DNA of 64,000 nucleotides from the NCBI GenBank assembly GCA_021014325.1, contig CM037473.1:10557501-10621500 (forward strand), read 5' to 3'. The stretch's first letter is position 1. Every line of letters begins with the position of its first letter. Of this stretch, positions 34,324 through 45,863 are shown piece by piece. Both the position numbers and the translations under genes were made by a program. Under the pieces are notes generated by a model. That model was not told the DNA's origin. It was given only the letters and a program-made list of their open reading frames with translations, and searched no databases. Source of the DNA: Plazaster borealis. Lineage: Eukaryota; Echinodermata; Asteroidea; Forcipulatida; Labidiasteridae.

Positions 34324-36297
34324 ATTGATGAGGGTGAATCGGAGCCATGAAAAAGACAGGGTAAGGCAGGCCAGGCCGGAATTTTCTTGTTTGAGAGGGC
34401 AAGGCCATTTTCATTTTGCAAAGGGCACTTCTACTGGAGAATCTGAAAGTCTATGGGAAAGGTTTGGATGGGGACCAAGGCCAAGACTAGGGCATGGCCT
34501 CTGTGGCTGGCCTCTGTGTAATTCAAGGCCTTGTGGGAGTCTTGAAAGTTGTGCTCAAAGCCCAGAAATCACTTCCCTCTGATAACCCAAGGTACACTCT
34601 GTATAAACTCAGCTATCGTATTCAGAACTCTTCCAACAAGCTGCCTCTGCAAAAAAGCCTGTCCATTGTAATTGGAAACAACGGGTTGGATGTCACAGCC
34701 TCCCCCAAAAAACCTTACAAAAATGTGAATGGTAATCAGAGGCAGCGAGGATTGCATCTTGATACCCCCTTTGCCTGGTTCCCTTCCTCTAGTAGTAGGA
34801 AGAGGTCATAGCCCCCAGCCTCATCTCTCACATCAAAGATTTTAATTTCAAATAAGGATCTAATGTTGAATGCCGCCTCCTCCTTGTCTATCCAGTCAAA
34901 ACCTCCAGCAATACCTTACTACAGAGTAAACAAGGCCGTGACACCTTTTTTTTTCTCCCCCCTTCTTTTTTTTATTTCGGAGCGTGCACCGCTTGATGTG
35001 TAATCGTAATGAGAAGCTGTGTTTGAGTAAACTGCAGTATCAATGACAGGACGCTTTCCTTTCGTGGCGCCTGCAACTCTGCTGACCTGGACAAGTCTAT
35101 CACATTCACTGCTTTACACTTTAAAGAAAGAAAAAACCCTCTTATCACAACATTAGGAGGTGGCTGTCTATGCATTAGAGTTTAGAATACTTTACATAGT
35201 ACATGTATTGTGCACAGAAAGATCAATTTGGCAGCTGTAAAATGCTGCAAAAAGTATCGTGATTTTTTATTTATTTTTTACTGTGTCAGTTGAACTAATC
35301 TAGAAATCTTACTGAGTATGAGATTCACTTTGTGAAAGTCTTGCGTTGAAATATTTGACTATACACTGACTCCAATAGATTTTTTCAATCAAGTTGAATT
35401 TGCGTTGTAATACACTTGTACAGGTTGTGAACCTTAACAGAAAGCTATTCTTGTCAAGTCATGGAAGGAACACATAAGAATTGAACAATCAACATTGCCT
35501 TCCTCTAAAAAAAAAAACCCATCTTAAATTTCAAGAAGCACTGAATGCTGAAAGTGGTTTAACCTCGCTATTATTGGACGTGACTGTGCTGTATTCTAAA
35601 TGAAGGTTTTGATGGGAGGGTACAGTACATGAATTCCTGAAGAAACACGCCTGCAAAATCCCCCCTCCCCTCCTCCTTCTATCCCAAGTAATAAGAAACC
35701 TTGTTCATCATTTATTGGCTTGTCCGGCCCTGTACTTTTCAAACAAACTGACTAGATCCGGACAGCGTGCCAATAAAAATGGAATGGGGCTTTTACACAC
35801 AAATCTATTAATCCCTTCAAGTCGGGTCGGTTGGAAGGCTTCTCTAGCATCTACATGTTCTTGGTGAGGTGTGCATGTTTCATCAAGTATTGGGTAGTCC
35901 TTATTTCATCATTCAGGCTCACAGTTATAAAATATTGACTGTGTATGCTTCCCCCCCCCACTAGTTCAACAACAAATACAGTAAAATTCTAGTAGAAATA
36001 ATTTATGCCCCCCCCCCTTTTTTTTCCTCGGGAAAAAGTCCTCGCATTCAGTTTGTAGATGCATTTAAAGAATTTCTATTGAGGAATAACACCGTAAGGC
36101 TCTTCTCTAAACTGAAACGAACTTGACACATCCGCTGGGAATCGAAAAGTAATTTTTAACAGTATTGAGTCAAAGGATGTGTGCCATACTATCTTGTTTA
36201 TATTGCCATATAACATTTTGAATTAATAAATATTGAATTAGGTGAAAAACTACCCGTTACTATCCCCTTTGTGTATATATATATATTTTTGTATCTA
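34324..36297. other. Unique or low-copy sequence, no gene recognised
   Basis: 34370-34560 is rich in 'aaggcc' and 'ggcctctgtggctggcctct' and may be a dispersed repeat, but no second copy lies in the window. C-rich and T-rich runs occur near 34950 and 36008. Open frames overlap on both strands. Confidence 0.45.
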
Positions 36298-36480
36298 TAA
36301 AATTATTTCATTTAAAATAATGCTCACCGGGAACAACCACAAAAATAGGCTGTGCTCATGATGTGGACGTCACTGGTGGAACAAGAAACATAACCAAAAC
36401 ATTTAAATTTCATTGCTACCCTACAGGCACGTATTTTTGTGGTAGTAAAAGAATTTCCTAACATTTTTTGTTCCACCAGA
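36298..36480 (+). repeat. Dispersed repeat with CTGGTGGAACAA inner palindrome, copy 1
   Basis: It contains 'aataatgctcaccgggaac', 'ctggtggaacaagaaac' at about 36374 and 'tttgttccaccag' ending at 36479, so the inner 108 bp has inverted ends. The reverse complement of 47850-48036 matches it over most of its length ('cacaaaaataggc-tgctcatgatg', 'aaatttcattgc-acc-tacaggcacgta'). Confidence 0.7.
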
Positions 36481-36577
36481 TAATACATTATTTGTTTGTT
36501 GACATTCCCAGAGAGCATAATTTTAAGTTAAATAAATCGGGGGTAAAAACAAATCTGAAGAGGGGGTCACAACATTT

Positions 36578-36652
36578 GCAGCTGATTCATTATTTATTGA
36601 TTACTTGTACATGGCATGTGGACAAGGTAGTACGGCACGCATCCTTTAAGCT
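36578..36652 (+). repeat. Short repeat shared with 48064-48139
   Basis: 'agctgattcatt-tttatt-attac' and 'gacaaggtagta-gg-acac' occur here and at 48064 in the same orientation, although the neighbouring repeats are in opposite orientations. No coding content. Confidence 0.6.
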
Positions 36653-37664
36653 GAGAGGTGAATTTGATGTGTACGTGAGATTGGCATTTGTGTGGGGGAG
36701 TTTGGGTTACGCATGGAGGTATTTTGAAGAAGCTGGTGTTGTCGCTTTAAAGTGTAAAAGAGGCCAATCCAAAGAGACCATTACAGATATTACGGGCATC
36801 GAGTCCTGACGGCCTTCTGTCAAGTGATTCTCTACAAACACCCAATGCTGGCCAGCGCAGGAGTAAGGTTACAGTTTACCCTGCCAGATTATTATTGGCC
36901 AGCGTGCAATTTGTTTTAAAAGGAGTGAGGAGAAGGGGGGGGGGGGGAGAAGGAAAAACACAAGTGGAAAAAAAGAAAGGGGGAATGAACGCCACTGCTG
37001 TTGCAGTACAATGCTTGGAGATTGAGTGTGTTTATATTGGCCTGAAATTGCAAAAGATTCTTGTCACAGCTTTCTGGACTCCCACGTTTTGGGAGGCTTC
37101 AGTCACAAGGGGGCGCTTTAAGAATACTGCGTATCGTTGACTCGCATCGGTGACAAATTACAGGTTAATATGCTCACAGTGTGGAATATATCGCATTACT
37201 ATGGAAACAAATTAACAAGATTGAAGCTTGTCAGCTGTTAAAACTCAAAATGGGAACGCTCCAAGTAGCCGTTCAGTTTTCTATCATTTTCCATCAACAG
37301 TATTCGTTTTCCCTTTGGAGAAATAAAGCAAAGCTTTATCCAAATTGGTTATTATACAAAAGTCTGTGGTTATAGAGTTGTTTTGAACGGACTTGGCGAG
37401 ATACATATTGGTTGATTGTTTATCCAATTACAGAACAATGTTACGCATTCTTATTGAATGCACCAGTTCTAGAAATTTCACATTTTAGTATAAATTTCAA
37501 TTTATACAATGTACCATTTATTGAAATCAATGAACAGTGAAATAATGAACTAATTATTTGAATTATTCAGATATTTCAGCCATCTTTCAAAAAGAAAAAT
37601 AACCGCGTGCTGATCAACAGTTTGTCTGTTAATAAAGACAAAGAAGCAACTACCTAAACAAACA
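36653..37664. other. Unique sequence with a G13 run
   Basis: G13 lies at 36935-36947, beside A/G-rich sequence. No gene recognised. Confidence 0.45.
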
Positions 37665-37725
37665 AACAAACAAACAAACAAACAAACAAACAAACAAACA
37701 AACAAACAAACAAACAAACAAACAA
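37665..37725 (+). repeat. (AAAC)n microsatellite
   Basis: About fifteen uninterrupted AAAC units. Purity suggests it is young or unstable. The minus-strand open frame across it reads as a LFVC repeat and is an artefact of the microsatellite. Confidence 0.97.
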
Positions 37726-40044
37726 GTATGTATTCTCTTTTAAGAAGTGTCAGAAAATGAATCAAACACAACATTTTGATCTGAAAAGTCATTTGAACAT
37801 TTCCCACAATCCTAAGAAATACATTCTGCAATCCATATATACCCATATAAATCATATAATTGGCAACAAATAAAGCAATTAGATTAATGATTAAGGATTG
37901 CAGAGTATATAACCCTGCTTAGCTCCAAAGTTCAACCAAGAAATTCATACAAATTATCTGCAACCATGATGGTGGGACTTTGGAAGGGCAACGACATGTC
38001 TGAATTTACGGAGAGATTTATATTTGTTGAATTGTTTGTCATCTGTCATCACTTTAGAGTTAAATAATTTAATATCTTGTGCTGTAGATTTTAAGATGAA
38101 GCCTGTACACCCTGACTGATTGATTAATGTATTTTCCTTTACTAGGAGTGATATATGTCACTCCAAACACATTACGCCGATAAATACCAGCGAGACACAA
38201 TTTATTTATGCCGCCCAACGAAGTAGTTCTGTGAATTTGCGGGAAGTCGATCATTAACTTAAGTGTGTGAGAAGTTGCGAAAAGAGAGAACCAGAGAAAC
38301 TGCCAAAACAAAAAAATACTCTGGGATAAATTCAGTCTTTTTAAATTTAGCCGAATACATTTTTGTTGTTGCTCATTTTGCTTATTAAGAAGGATATTTC
38401 TAGAAGGAAAACGGGTTTGATAACATTAATTTCATGACTGATTAAATGTAAAAAATGTTGATGTGGTACCAAGAAGGGTCAAGGTATTTCCCACAAGGGC
38501 TGGTCATATTTCTGTTGTCATGTTTTATTCTCCTATCCAAACACTAGTAAACGGCGTCATATCCCAATCTTATAATTAAATCAGCGAGCGCAGAAATCTC
38601 ATCGGCTACGAAAATATGCATAAATTAGGTCCGAAAACAGGATTAGATATCACGAAGACCGCCAAAAGAAAATATCCAGACTTACCCAATGTTGTTTTTA
38701 TCTCGGGTTGAATATTGCTGTGGGTGGAAAGTTTGGGAGTGTCTTTACTTCGTAACCGTCTCGAGAAATCCGTCTGTTACCCTGGTATGGGTGCTTAATG
38801 TGTTTACTCACTAAATGTCTGCGAGGGTGGTATTGCGATAAACCGCACCACCTTAAGCGTACCTTCTGTGCATTGACAGAGGACTTTTTTTTAAGGAAAA
38901 CGAAAAAGGATTTGAGAGCCCACAATGGTTTCCCTGTATGTATCTCAAATTCAACGGTGCGTGTGGATAAACGGTAGCGGAAAATTAGTGTCGGGGGAAT
39001 GTCTGTTTTTCCTGTGTCAGAACCCTGGATTGAGTTGTGCAATGTTTGTTTTGCAGCGCAAAATGTCAAGTGCATGTAACTAAAGTGATCGGTTATGTCC
39101 GAAATTGTTTGGCAGATCTCACGTTCTGGTCTTTGTGGCCGGCTTGCGCATCTGCACTGTCAACATGCCCACAGTGAAATAAGCGGCTTCTTTCCCCGTG
39201 ACATGCTGTGCTGCATATTGCGGTAATGATATCGGGTCTTTGTATACCATTTTAAAACATTCAATGAATTCACAGACAATATCGATCATGGTAGAAGCCA
39301 GACTATGAAAAGACTATTAAAAAAAAGCGGAAAAAATAGAGAGATGAATTGTGCATTATTAAAATCACAAATGTCACCAACGTGCATCTTGTGCTGTTTG
39401 CAGAAAAAAAATATCCTTGAAAAAGGTTAATTGTATCTCCAATGGTTTTTCTACATGATCAGATGGGCACTCGCCCCAATTAGTTTCTAGAACAAATCTT
39501 TGATTCATTCTATGCTTATTTTCCAACCTTTTAACAACTTAACTTAATCACAGTTCATGATTTATTCACCATCTCATTAACAATTCACCAGCCCTTGAAT
39601 ATTTTAACACAAATAACTTTGATATCATTATTGTTACATACTTCACTTGGACTGCTTTGGTGCCCACGGTCGGTACTCAATATAGGAGTATCCACCGCTG
39701 TAGTTATATTTTCAAAGCAGCTTAGATGTTACTTGCGGCCATGGTCCACTGAGTTTAGAGATATGTGGCGATGAATGAGCTGGTGGGTTTCCCCCATTGC
39801 TTGGGATAATGACAAGCGTTTGACTTGTCTGTCAGACTCTAATGGCGTTCTGGTTCATTGCTCATACATCTGTCATTTGACTGATACCTACCTAATGGAT
39901 GGCTGTACATGTCGAGCTGGCATGCCAGTCTATTTTTAAGACTGACACTGGCATTTAATGGGTCAATGTGAATGTCTGTAGCTATTTTTGATTTGGTAAT
40001 AATGCTTTAATGGTATCTACTTCCATTTGAAAATCCTGAGATTG
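37726..40044. other. Unique sequence, no gene recognised
   Basis: A minus-strand frame at 38698-39075 (125 codons) has ordinary composition but no domain that I recognise and no clear splice context. The remainder is AT-rich intron-like DNA. Confidence 0.45.
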
Positions 40045-40185
40045 AGGCCGTATCCGAAGTGGCGACTTCAGCTACGGCTAAGGCTGTTGCTAAGGGTGTT
40101 GCTAAGGACGTCCTATTCTTCAACGCATGATGACGCGGAAATCTAGCCGTAGCTGTAGCTGTAGCTGCCAATTAGGACACGGCCT
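40045..40185. mobile_element. 141-bp TIR MITE (AGGCCGTRTCC ends)
   Basis: The left end 'aggccgtatccgaagtggc' and the right end 'gccaattaggacacggcct' are 19-bp inverted repeats with three differences. The interior carries 'agctacggctaaggctgttgc' on one side and a 6-bp tandem word (agctgt) on the other, which are also roughly complementary, so the element can fold on itself. No coding capacity. Confidence 0.78.
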
Positions 40186-40684
40186 GATACTGTTCAATAC
40201 TGAAGACTCGAGCCTCTTAGGGTACCAGGAATGATGCCAGTGCCTTTGTCGAACTCAAATTATTATTATTTTTGGGGGCGTTTTTTTGGGGGGGGGGGGG
40301 AATCTACAATTTTTACTGGACGACCAGAATTTCGTTCACAATACCTGAATCAAAATGGGCTATCTTATTTACACAGTTTATAATCATAACTATAATCAAC
40401 TGTTTTTATTTGAACAAGAGCAAGGAGAAGTTTAATTTGTAATTGGATAAGCACACTTCTCAACTCATCAGAATGGATCAGAATTAAAAGTCATCAATTT
40501 GATAATTACACATCGAGGTATTATTATTCAAATCGGGGAAAAAAACCAAAACAAGACATACTGACTCGTCCGGTCATGAGTTTACTGGCCCGATACTAGA
40601 ATCACTGGCCTCGGGCCTGCGGTCCAGTGTAAATTTCGAGCCCGGTCGAGTCCCCTGCACATCATATTAATAATAAATGCTGAT
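40186..40684. other. Unique sequence with a G13 run
   Basis: G13 at 40288-40300 follows a (ATT)n tract. 'ggtccagtg' and 'cccggtcgag' words at 40570-40650 may be a repeat fragment. No gene recognised. Confidence 0.45.
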
Positions 40685-40772
40685 TCACTTTATACAAAAA
40701 GGGACCAGACTGTTTGCTCCTCAAACCTTGGTTTTGTTATTTGTTAAGGAAACATAATCAAGATGGCCTGAC
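40685..40772 (+). repeat. Short dispersed repeat shared with 56204-56290
   Basis: 'tacaaaaagggaccagactg', 'ttgctcctcaaacc-t-gttttgtta' and 'ataatcaagatgg' match 56204-56290 in order and orientation. Boundaries and class unresolved. Confidence 0.55.
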
Positions 40773-43082
40773 ATTGGTTAACAATTGTATCTGAATTAGG
40801 TCTGAGCCGAGGGTTCAAAGAAGAAGAAAGAGCCTCCCCCCTTAAAACCCCCCCCCCCCCCCGCTCATATAATTTATTCCAATCATTTATATCAGCTATC
40901 CAAAGCCAATCTAGCTCTAGTGACACTACCAGCACATTATTAACAAAATAAATAGGACATAATAAATAAAAAGCGGTCGAAAACACTACATAGCTCTTGG
41001 TAGGGTACCTGTCTCCTAGCAACCGAACCTTACCATATTATATATTTCGCTAATAAGGCGCCAGCCTGATGACAATTCTTATATTGTTAAAGTTAAACGT
41101 ACTTTGTATTGTACAATTTACATACATGTAGAAGCTGTTTAGCACATAAATTGTCCATATAGCAGTCCTGCAAATCTCTGACTGTTGAGTTGCTTGAATA
41201 AATTCTCCGTAATTTTGTTCTTTCTCTCTTCGGTCCTAATTTCCCTTCTGATTGAAAAGCTTAAAAAGCGTGTCAAGTTATTAGTAGAATTCGGATTGCC
41301 CAGGGCTTCAAGGTAGATACTTGCTCAATTCAAACATATCTGAAATATTGGCAACTTACCTATACAGCCAAGAGTATTTTTCTGGTTCTGCAGAGATTGT
41401 TTTTTTTTAAATGTTGAATGTGTACTCTCTTTTCTAAATGCTTTGCACATCCCTTTAATTATTCAAGAAAGCTAACTTCGCAGGGCCAAAAAAATCACTG
41501 TTCGCGGACTTGGATTAGGAAGCTTATGGAGCTAAGAGTTGCTGCAAATCCCAGCGACTCTACCACATTGAACATAATGGAGAAGTCTTAGGCACTTGTG
41601 CAGCTGTAACCCTCTGAGGCCAAGGCACTTATGGCAGCCTGATGTTTATTGTGCCTAATTTTCACTGCTGAAGTTTATTTTGTAAAGTGTTCACTTTAGG
41701 CTGACAGCCTAGAGCTGGTAGTGACAGTTTTCCTTCAGTGAGGAGGGCATCTTTAATTGTATAATAATACAGATTAGTCAGGGAATGATGTTATGTTTTA
41801 TATACAAATGTCAAAGGTCAGTGCCTTGTCATGAGAGGACTGTTTAATTTGAGTTTTAAATCAAGCCAGTTGCCTTGCTGCATTGTGATAATATGTAGGG
41901 AAATTGTAGCTAAGCAAAAAATAATTATGCTTACCAGAATAAGGTTAACAGCCACAATACCATGTACCATTTTTTACATATTACATATTTTTCGAATATT
42001 TTTTTTAAGCAGAAAACTGTAAAAAACCAAAACTTCTTTAGCAGCTCTATGAAATTGGGCACTGGTGTTGTCCTTTATGATAGCTCAACCCCCTTAAAAC
42101 AGGGTTTGGTTTCTTCAGCTGGTAACAGGTGCAGTGGGGGTGTGATGTCATCCCATGATTCTCTGATGTTCCCCCCAGCTGTTAGGCAACCCAGAAGGAA
42201 AAAAGAAACCCTTTAGGTGGTGCCCTGTCCAGCAGCCGGTTTTGTGATTCTATCATTTCCAAGCAGGAAATATTTCATTGAGTTGCTTTTCCGCTTACTG
42301 TGTAGAAGGTGCTATGGAATAGCATAAAACCATCTGCTGGAATCCGGGGGGAGGGGGGGGGGGTGGAGGGTGGAAGTTAGTCCAGGCATTTACAGGCCGG
42401 GCACTGAGGGCTTTTTGCTACTACTGCAGTCTTGCCAGAGAGCTTTGTGAGGGATTCTTGTCCGACTGCATCTTTGTGCAACTCACGTATGATTTTTTTA
42501 AAGGATTGAAGCATTACTGTGTGATGGCTTTGAAAATGATTTCGGACAACTCGGAACATTTGCACTGTGGCTGCGTGCATGATCAGTTTAGAGCGTGGCA
42601 CAGCTTGTCTGCTGGCAGTATTTGATGGCATTTATAGGGCTCTCTCTTGCTACACTGGCCTAGTTTTTTTTCCAGTCTGAATAATGAGAGAATTGAGGTT
42701 TTGGCTTTCCTAGTGCGATGTGTTTGAAGATGCTTGTTGCTGCGGGTGTTATTCAGATGAAGAGAAGGACGGTTTGCTCAAATAATCTTCACCCAGGGCC
42801 AAGGGAGTGATGTGATGCCTTTCTATTCTCTTACATGTCAGAAAATCAAGTGTTGAGTGTGCTCGCAACCCAATTTCAGCTTGCCCTACTTCTTGCATTC
42901 CTCACCAAAATTCAATATTTCCCCAGTCGTAATCGTGTCATCTTCGAATATAAATACACCATACATTAGATGCACATGTGCTCTTACCCTGCAACTGAAC
43001 ACTGAAACTGCACAATATAGAATGCTTCAGTTTCACTGAATCTAACCTGTGCTTTTAAAATTCATGGCACACAATACTTTTT
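40773..43082. other. Unique sequence with C15 and G11 runs
   Basis: C15 is at 40848-40862 and G11 at 42353-42363. A right end of the CAGGGCCCAATTTCAT family is at about 42040-42063 ('ctatgaaattgggcactgg'). No gene recognised. Confidence 0.45.
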
Positions 43083-43090
43083 CTATCAGG

Positions 43091-43174
43091 CCCGTCGACG
43101 TGGATTTATGCTGACAACGACAGCTGCCTACCACTTGGCATATCATGGTTACCGTGGAAGTTTCTGTCTGAGCT
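43091..43174 (+). CDS. Speculative terminal exon (AYHLAYHGYRG)
   Basis: A pyrimidine-rich acceptor (actttttctatcag) is followed by an open frame with basic start (ARRRG), then TTTAAYHLAYHGYRGSF, and a TAA stop at 43172-43174. A Tyr/His/Gly-rich, Arg-containing tail would suit the low-complexity C-terminus of an RRM protein such as Musashi, but no direct match is recalled, and the intervening RRM2 exons were not found. It could equally be chance. Noted only as a candidate because of the acceptor quality and composition. Confidence 0.15.
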
Positions 43175-43300
43175 AACAAGGCTATAATAATAGCTTTCTA
43201 ATAATGTCAGAAACACTGCATCGGTGATAACAACGTAAAGACAAGTTTGGCCCAATTTGGATAATTATTGTATTTGGATTACAGGTAACAGTTCCGCTTT

Positions 43301-43907
43301 AGGCCAAGTAAAATAAATAACATGTTGCTCGTCCCCGCCCGCCTCGGTTTTGGCGGCCGCACCGATTTTTTTTGTTATTTGTTAAAAAAATAAAATAAAT
43401 AATAATAATAATAATAATAAAATAAAATAAAATAAAAATAATTTACATATTATTTATAGCTATTTCCAATGTACCCTTTATTTTTATTGAGCAGTTTCAT
43501 CATCTGTCCTACATGTAGGCCTACAAGAATAGCTATTGCAATGCATAATGAGAAACTCTTTACTTTGAAACGTTTTGCCCTTCAGGTTTGCATGCAACAG
43601 TTCTTTGCACAAGGACGCGATGCCACGCACACAGAATAACTTTGGAGCAAAATCAAGAATGACTCTTTAGAAATAATTACAATGTATCAAAATGGACACA
43701 GAAACACACACAGAATTTGAGGACATACAGAACATACTCATAAAACCATAAAACCATCTTCAAATACGATATGGCGGCCATCTTAGACATGGTGGCCATC
43801 TTGAAAAAAATAACAAAAAAATTGAAAATAACAAATAACAAGGACCTCCCTCACCAACTTTTTCAAAAAGTCCGAACGAGCAACGTGTTATTTATTTTAC
43901 TTGGCCT
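43301..43907. mobile_element. GGCC-ended TIR MITE, copy 2 (607 bp)
   Basis: The left end 'aggccaagtaaaataaataa' plus 'catgttgctcgtcc' and the right end 'gaacgagcaacgtg' plus 'ttatttattttacttggcct' are inverted repeats of about 34 bp. It is longer than the copy at 8906-9272 and includes an (AAT)n/(AAAAT)n tract at 43385-43440 and two direct copies of 'ggccatctt' at about 43780 and 43795. Flanks TTA/TAA around the GGCC termini fit a TWA target. No transposase frame is visible. Confidence 0.85.
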
Positions 43908-44570
43908 AACCTTTTATAGTCCAGACAGTAAATCCAAACTTTAGAGTTTGTGATCCGCATTGGCCATTCTGTGGTTTGTCATGTTGCATTAACCACAGAT
44001 ACCAAAAATCTGGTAGTCGGGAAAAACTGTTTGTGATCCGATAATGTGGAAATTTGTTTTGGCATCTCACTGGGGTCATTACCCACTCTCCAACAATCTT
44101 GTGGGATAAAGTCTTGCCATTAATCACATTGTTCCTGTACAGTTCCATGGTATCTATATGAACAATGTTCTGACAATAGTTATGAACAATACAATATGTT
44201 TTTTCTTTAAAGGATTCAATTAGGGGAAAGTAGGACGAGTTTCAGTCCAAAAGCTCACTGATGAAAATATAAGACTGCTCCAGGAAAATAGTCCAGTCTA
44301 AAATACTGTCAAAGTCAAGGAAGTAGAATTTGAAGAAATGAACAATCACAAATGCTTGTTTCAATTTCTGCAATTGCAGAAAGTGTGATATAAACTTGTA
44401 CCAACCATTTTTGTGTTGCTCTTACAATGTATAAACAAAACCACAAACATGATGAAGATTCTTCCCAGGTCGTTTTTATAGTGTGTTTATTGAAAACGAA
44501 GGATGGGAACTAATATACCCTAAAAAAATACACCTAATGTAATAAACAACAAGGGAGACCACCAATATTA
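43908..44570. other. Unique sequence, no feature seen
   Basis: AT-rich spacer between a MITE and a SINE. No exon recognised. Confidence 0.45.
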
Positions 44571-44680
44571 GGGCTAGATAGCTCATTTGGTAGAGCGCTG
44601 GCATGTTTCTGGAGGTCACAGGTTCAAACTTTGTTTGAATAAATATTTCTTTGTTTACCCGAAAATAATTTTTTTAAAAA
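44571..44680 (+). mobile_element. tRNA-derived SINE, family 1, copy 2
   Basis: The head has a good A box (tagctcatttgg, 44579-44590) and a B box (ggttcaaact, 44621-44630), as in a tRNA gene, but the acceptor stem does not close and the sequence continues into a non-tRNA tail (tttctttgtttacccg) shared with the copy at 2340. I therefore call a SINE and not a tRNA gene. Confidence 0.7.
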
Positions 44681-45207
44681 TCAAAAAACCTGAAGTACTT
44701 TCCCTTTAAGTTTAAATGTTATGAGTTTTGTATTGTAGAGTCCCTCACCCACAGTCTTTAAGTGCAGATGATCTGCGGTTCACGTGACAGTTCCCTGACA
44801 TCTTTCAGGATAAATTGTTGGCGCTACTTTCTACCCTTGAGAGTGGTAAGTCATGGCTTCTCTTTGATGGTGGGGTAAAACACCCCCGATATCTCTTCAT
44901 ATTCGGGAAATATCTTAAGAATGGCGATCACATGTTGACGAGAGAAACACTCCTTCATAATACTCTCATGATAACTTCATTGTTTGTTCGACTGCTTGGG
45001 TGGTGTTGAGAGGTTTCGAGAGGTTTAGAATGTTGGCTGTATGGACAGGACTTGTCTAATTAAAGAATAGTTTACTCGGATAACATATGGAGACTGTAAT
45101 CAAGGTACTCTGAAGCCAGAGTGTAATGGTTTGTTGATGAGAAGTGTGGGGAATTTCTTCACTCATGGTGAGTGATTTTTTATTCATGATGACCGTCAAC
45201 CCATTTA
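44681..45207. other. Unique sequence with a possible cryptic microexon
   Basis: 'gacatctttcag' at 44799-44810 and 'gtaagt' at 44846 bracket a 35-base open stretch. The length is not a multiple of three and no homology is recognised. Confidence 0.3.
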
Positions 45208-45490
45208 TGAGATGCCCAGAGTTCTCCCCGTGCACAAGCTAGCAGATCGGGCCGATACACGCGAGTTGCGTGACGATATGCGTGAACTGCGGCCAATCCG
45301 CAAAAGAAGAAGAAGAAGGGAAACAAAAAAGTGTTTTGTAGGGCTTTTAACACCAAAGTTGAACACAAAGTAAAAAACATTCAGAGGACTTCCTTTCAGT
45401 TGAGCGTGCTTGGACTAAACTTCAAAAATTAGGGTCCAGAATGCCCTATAGTGTTGACAAATCCTGGGGAGAACCTCGATGCTACCAGGG
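45208..45490 (+). repeat. Dispersed repeat F, copy 2
   Basis: 'cagagttctccccgtgcac', 'gggccgatacacgcgag' and 'caatccgcaaaagaagaag' form the first block. 'cagaggacttcctttcag', 'ttagggtccagaatgccc' and 'tggggagaacc' form the second. Both blocks are paired with 25262-25585. The purine tail inside suggests that the first block is a retroposon inserted into, or fused with, the second. Confidence 0.6.
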
Positions 45491-45611
45491 TTTGATGCAA
45501 ATAAAAAGGAAAGAAAAACAAAATGAATGTTTAGTTTTATGAACATTTGAGTGAAGCAACACCAACAAATTGTCATTTTATGACACTTACTCTTATTTCC
45601 ATTACAATTAT

Positions 45612-45735
45612 AGAATGGCAAAGGTCATGGGTTCAAATCCCACCTGAGTATATTTTGCCTGTGGGTTTTCACAGAACTCGAAAAAGTACTGAATTATACA
45701 TTTGCTGAACACACATCGGTATGGGTAAAGCACAA
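45612..45735 (+). mobile_element. tRNA-derived SINE, family 4 (5'-truncated)
   Basis: The B box 'gggttcaaatcccac' is followed by a body with inverted 'gcctgtgg' / 'ttcacag' words and 'actcgaaaaagtactg'. The A-box half is missing. To my recollection this body type occurs widely in echinoderm genomes. Confidence 0.62.
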
Positions 45736-45863
45736 ATAATATTCTTCATCCCCGATGTGACATCTATTAAAACAAAACAAAAATATATGTTTACTGTTTC
45801 ACCTAATTTCACCTAATGTATCTGCAGGCTTCATACCATTTCTGTGTGTGTGTGTACATTGCC

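Noticed and set aside
37550..37855. LFVC-repeat peptide on the minus strand
   Set aside because: Direct product of the (AAAC)n microsatellite.
38698..39075. 125-codon minus-strand open frame
   Set aside because: Ordinary composition but no domain, no clear splice sites and no repeat or paralogue in the window. Within the range expected by chance.
44571..44643. Possible tRNA gene
   Set aside because: A and B boxes are present but the acceptor stem does not pair, and the sequence continues into a tail shared with another SINE copy.
44811..44845. 35-base candidate microexon (after ttcag, before gtaagt)
   Set aside because: Length not divisible by three, no homology, and such acceptor/donor pairs are expected by chance in 64 kb.
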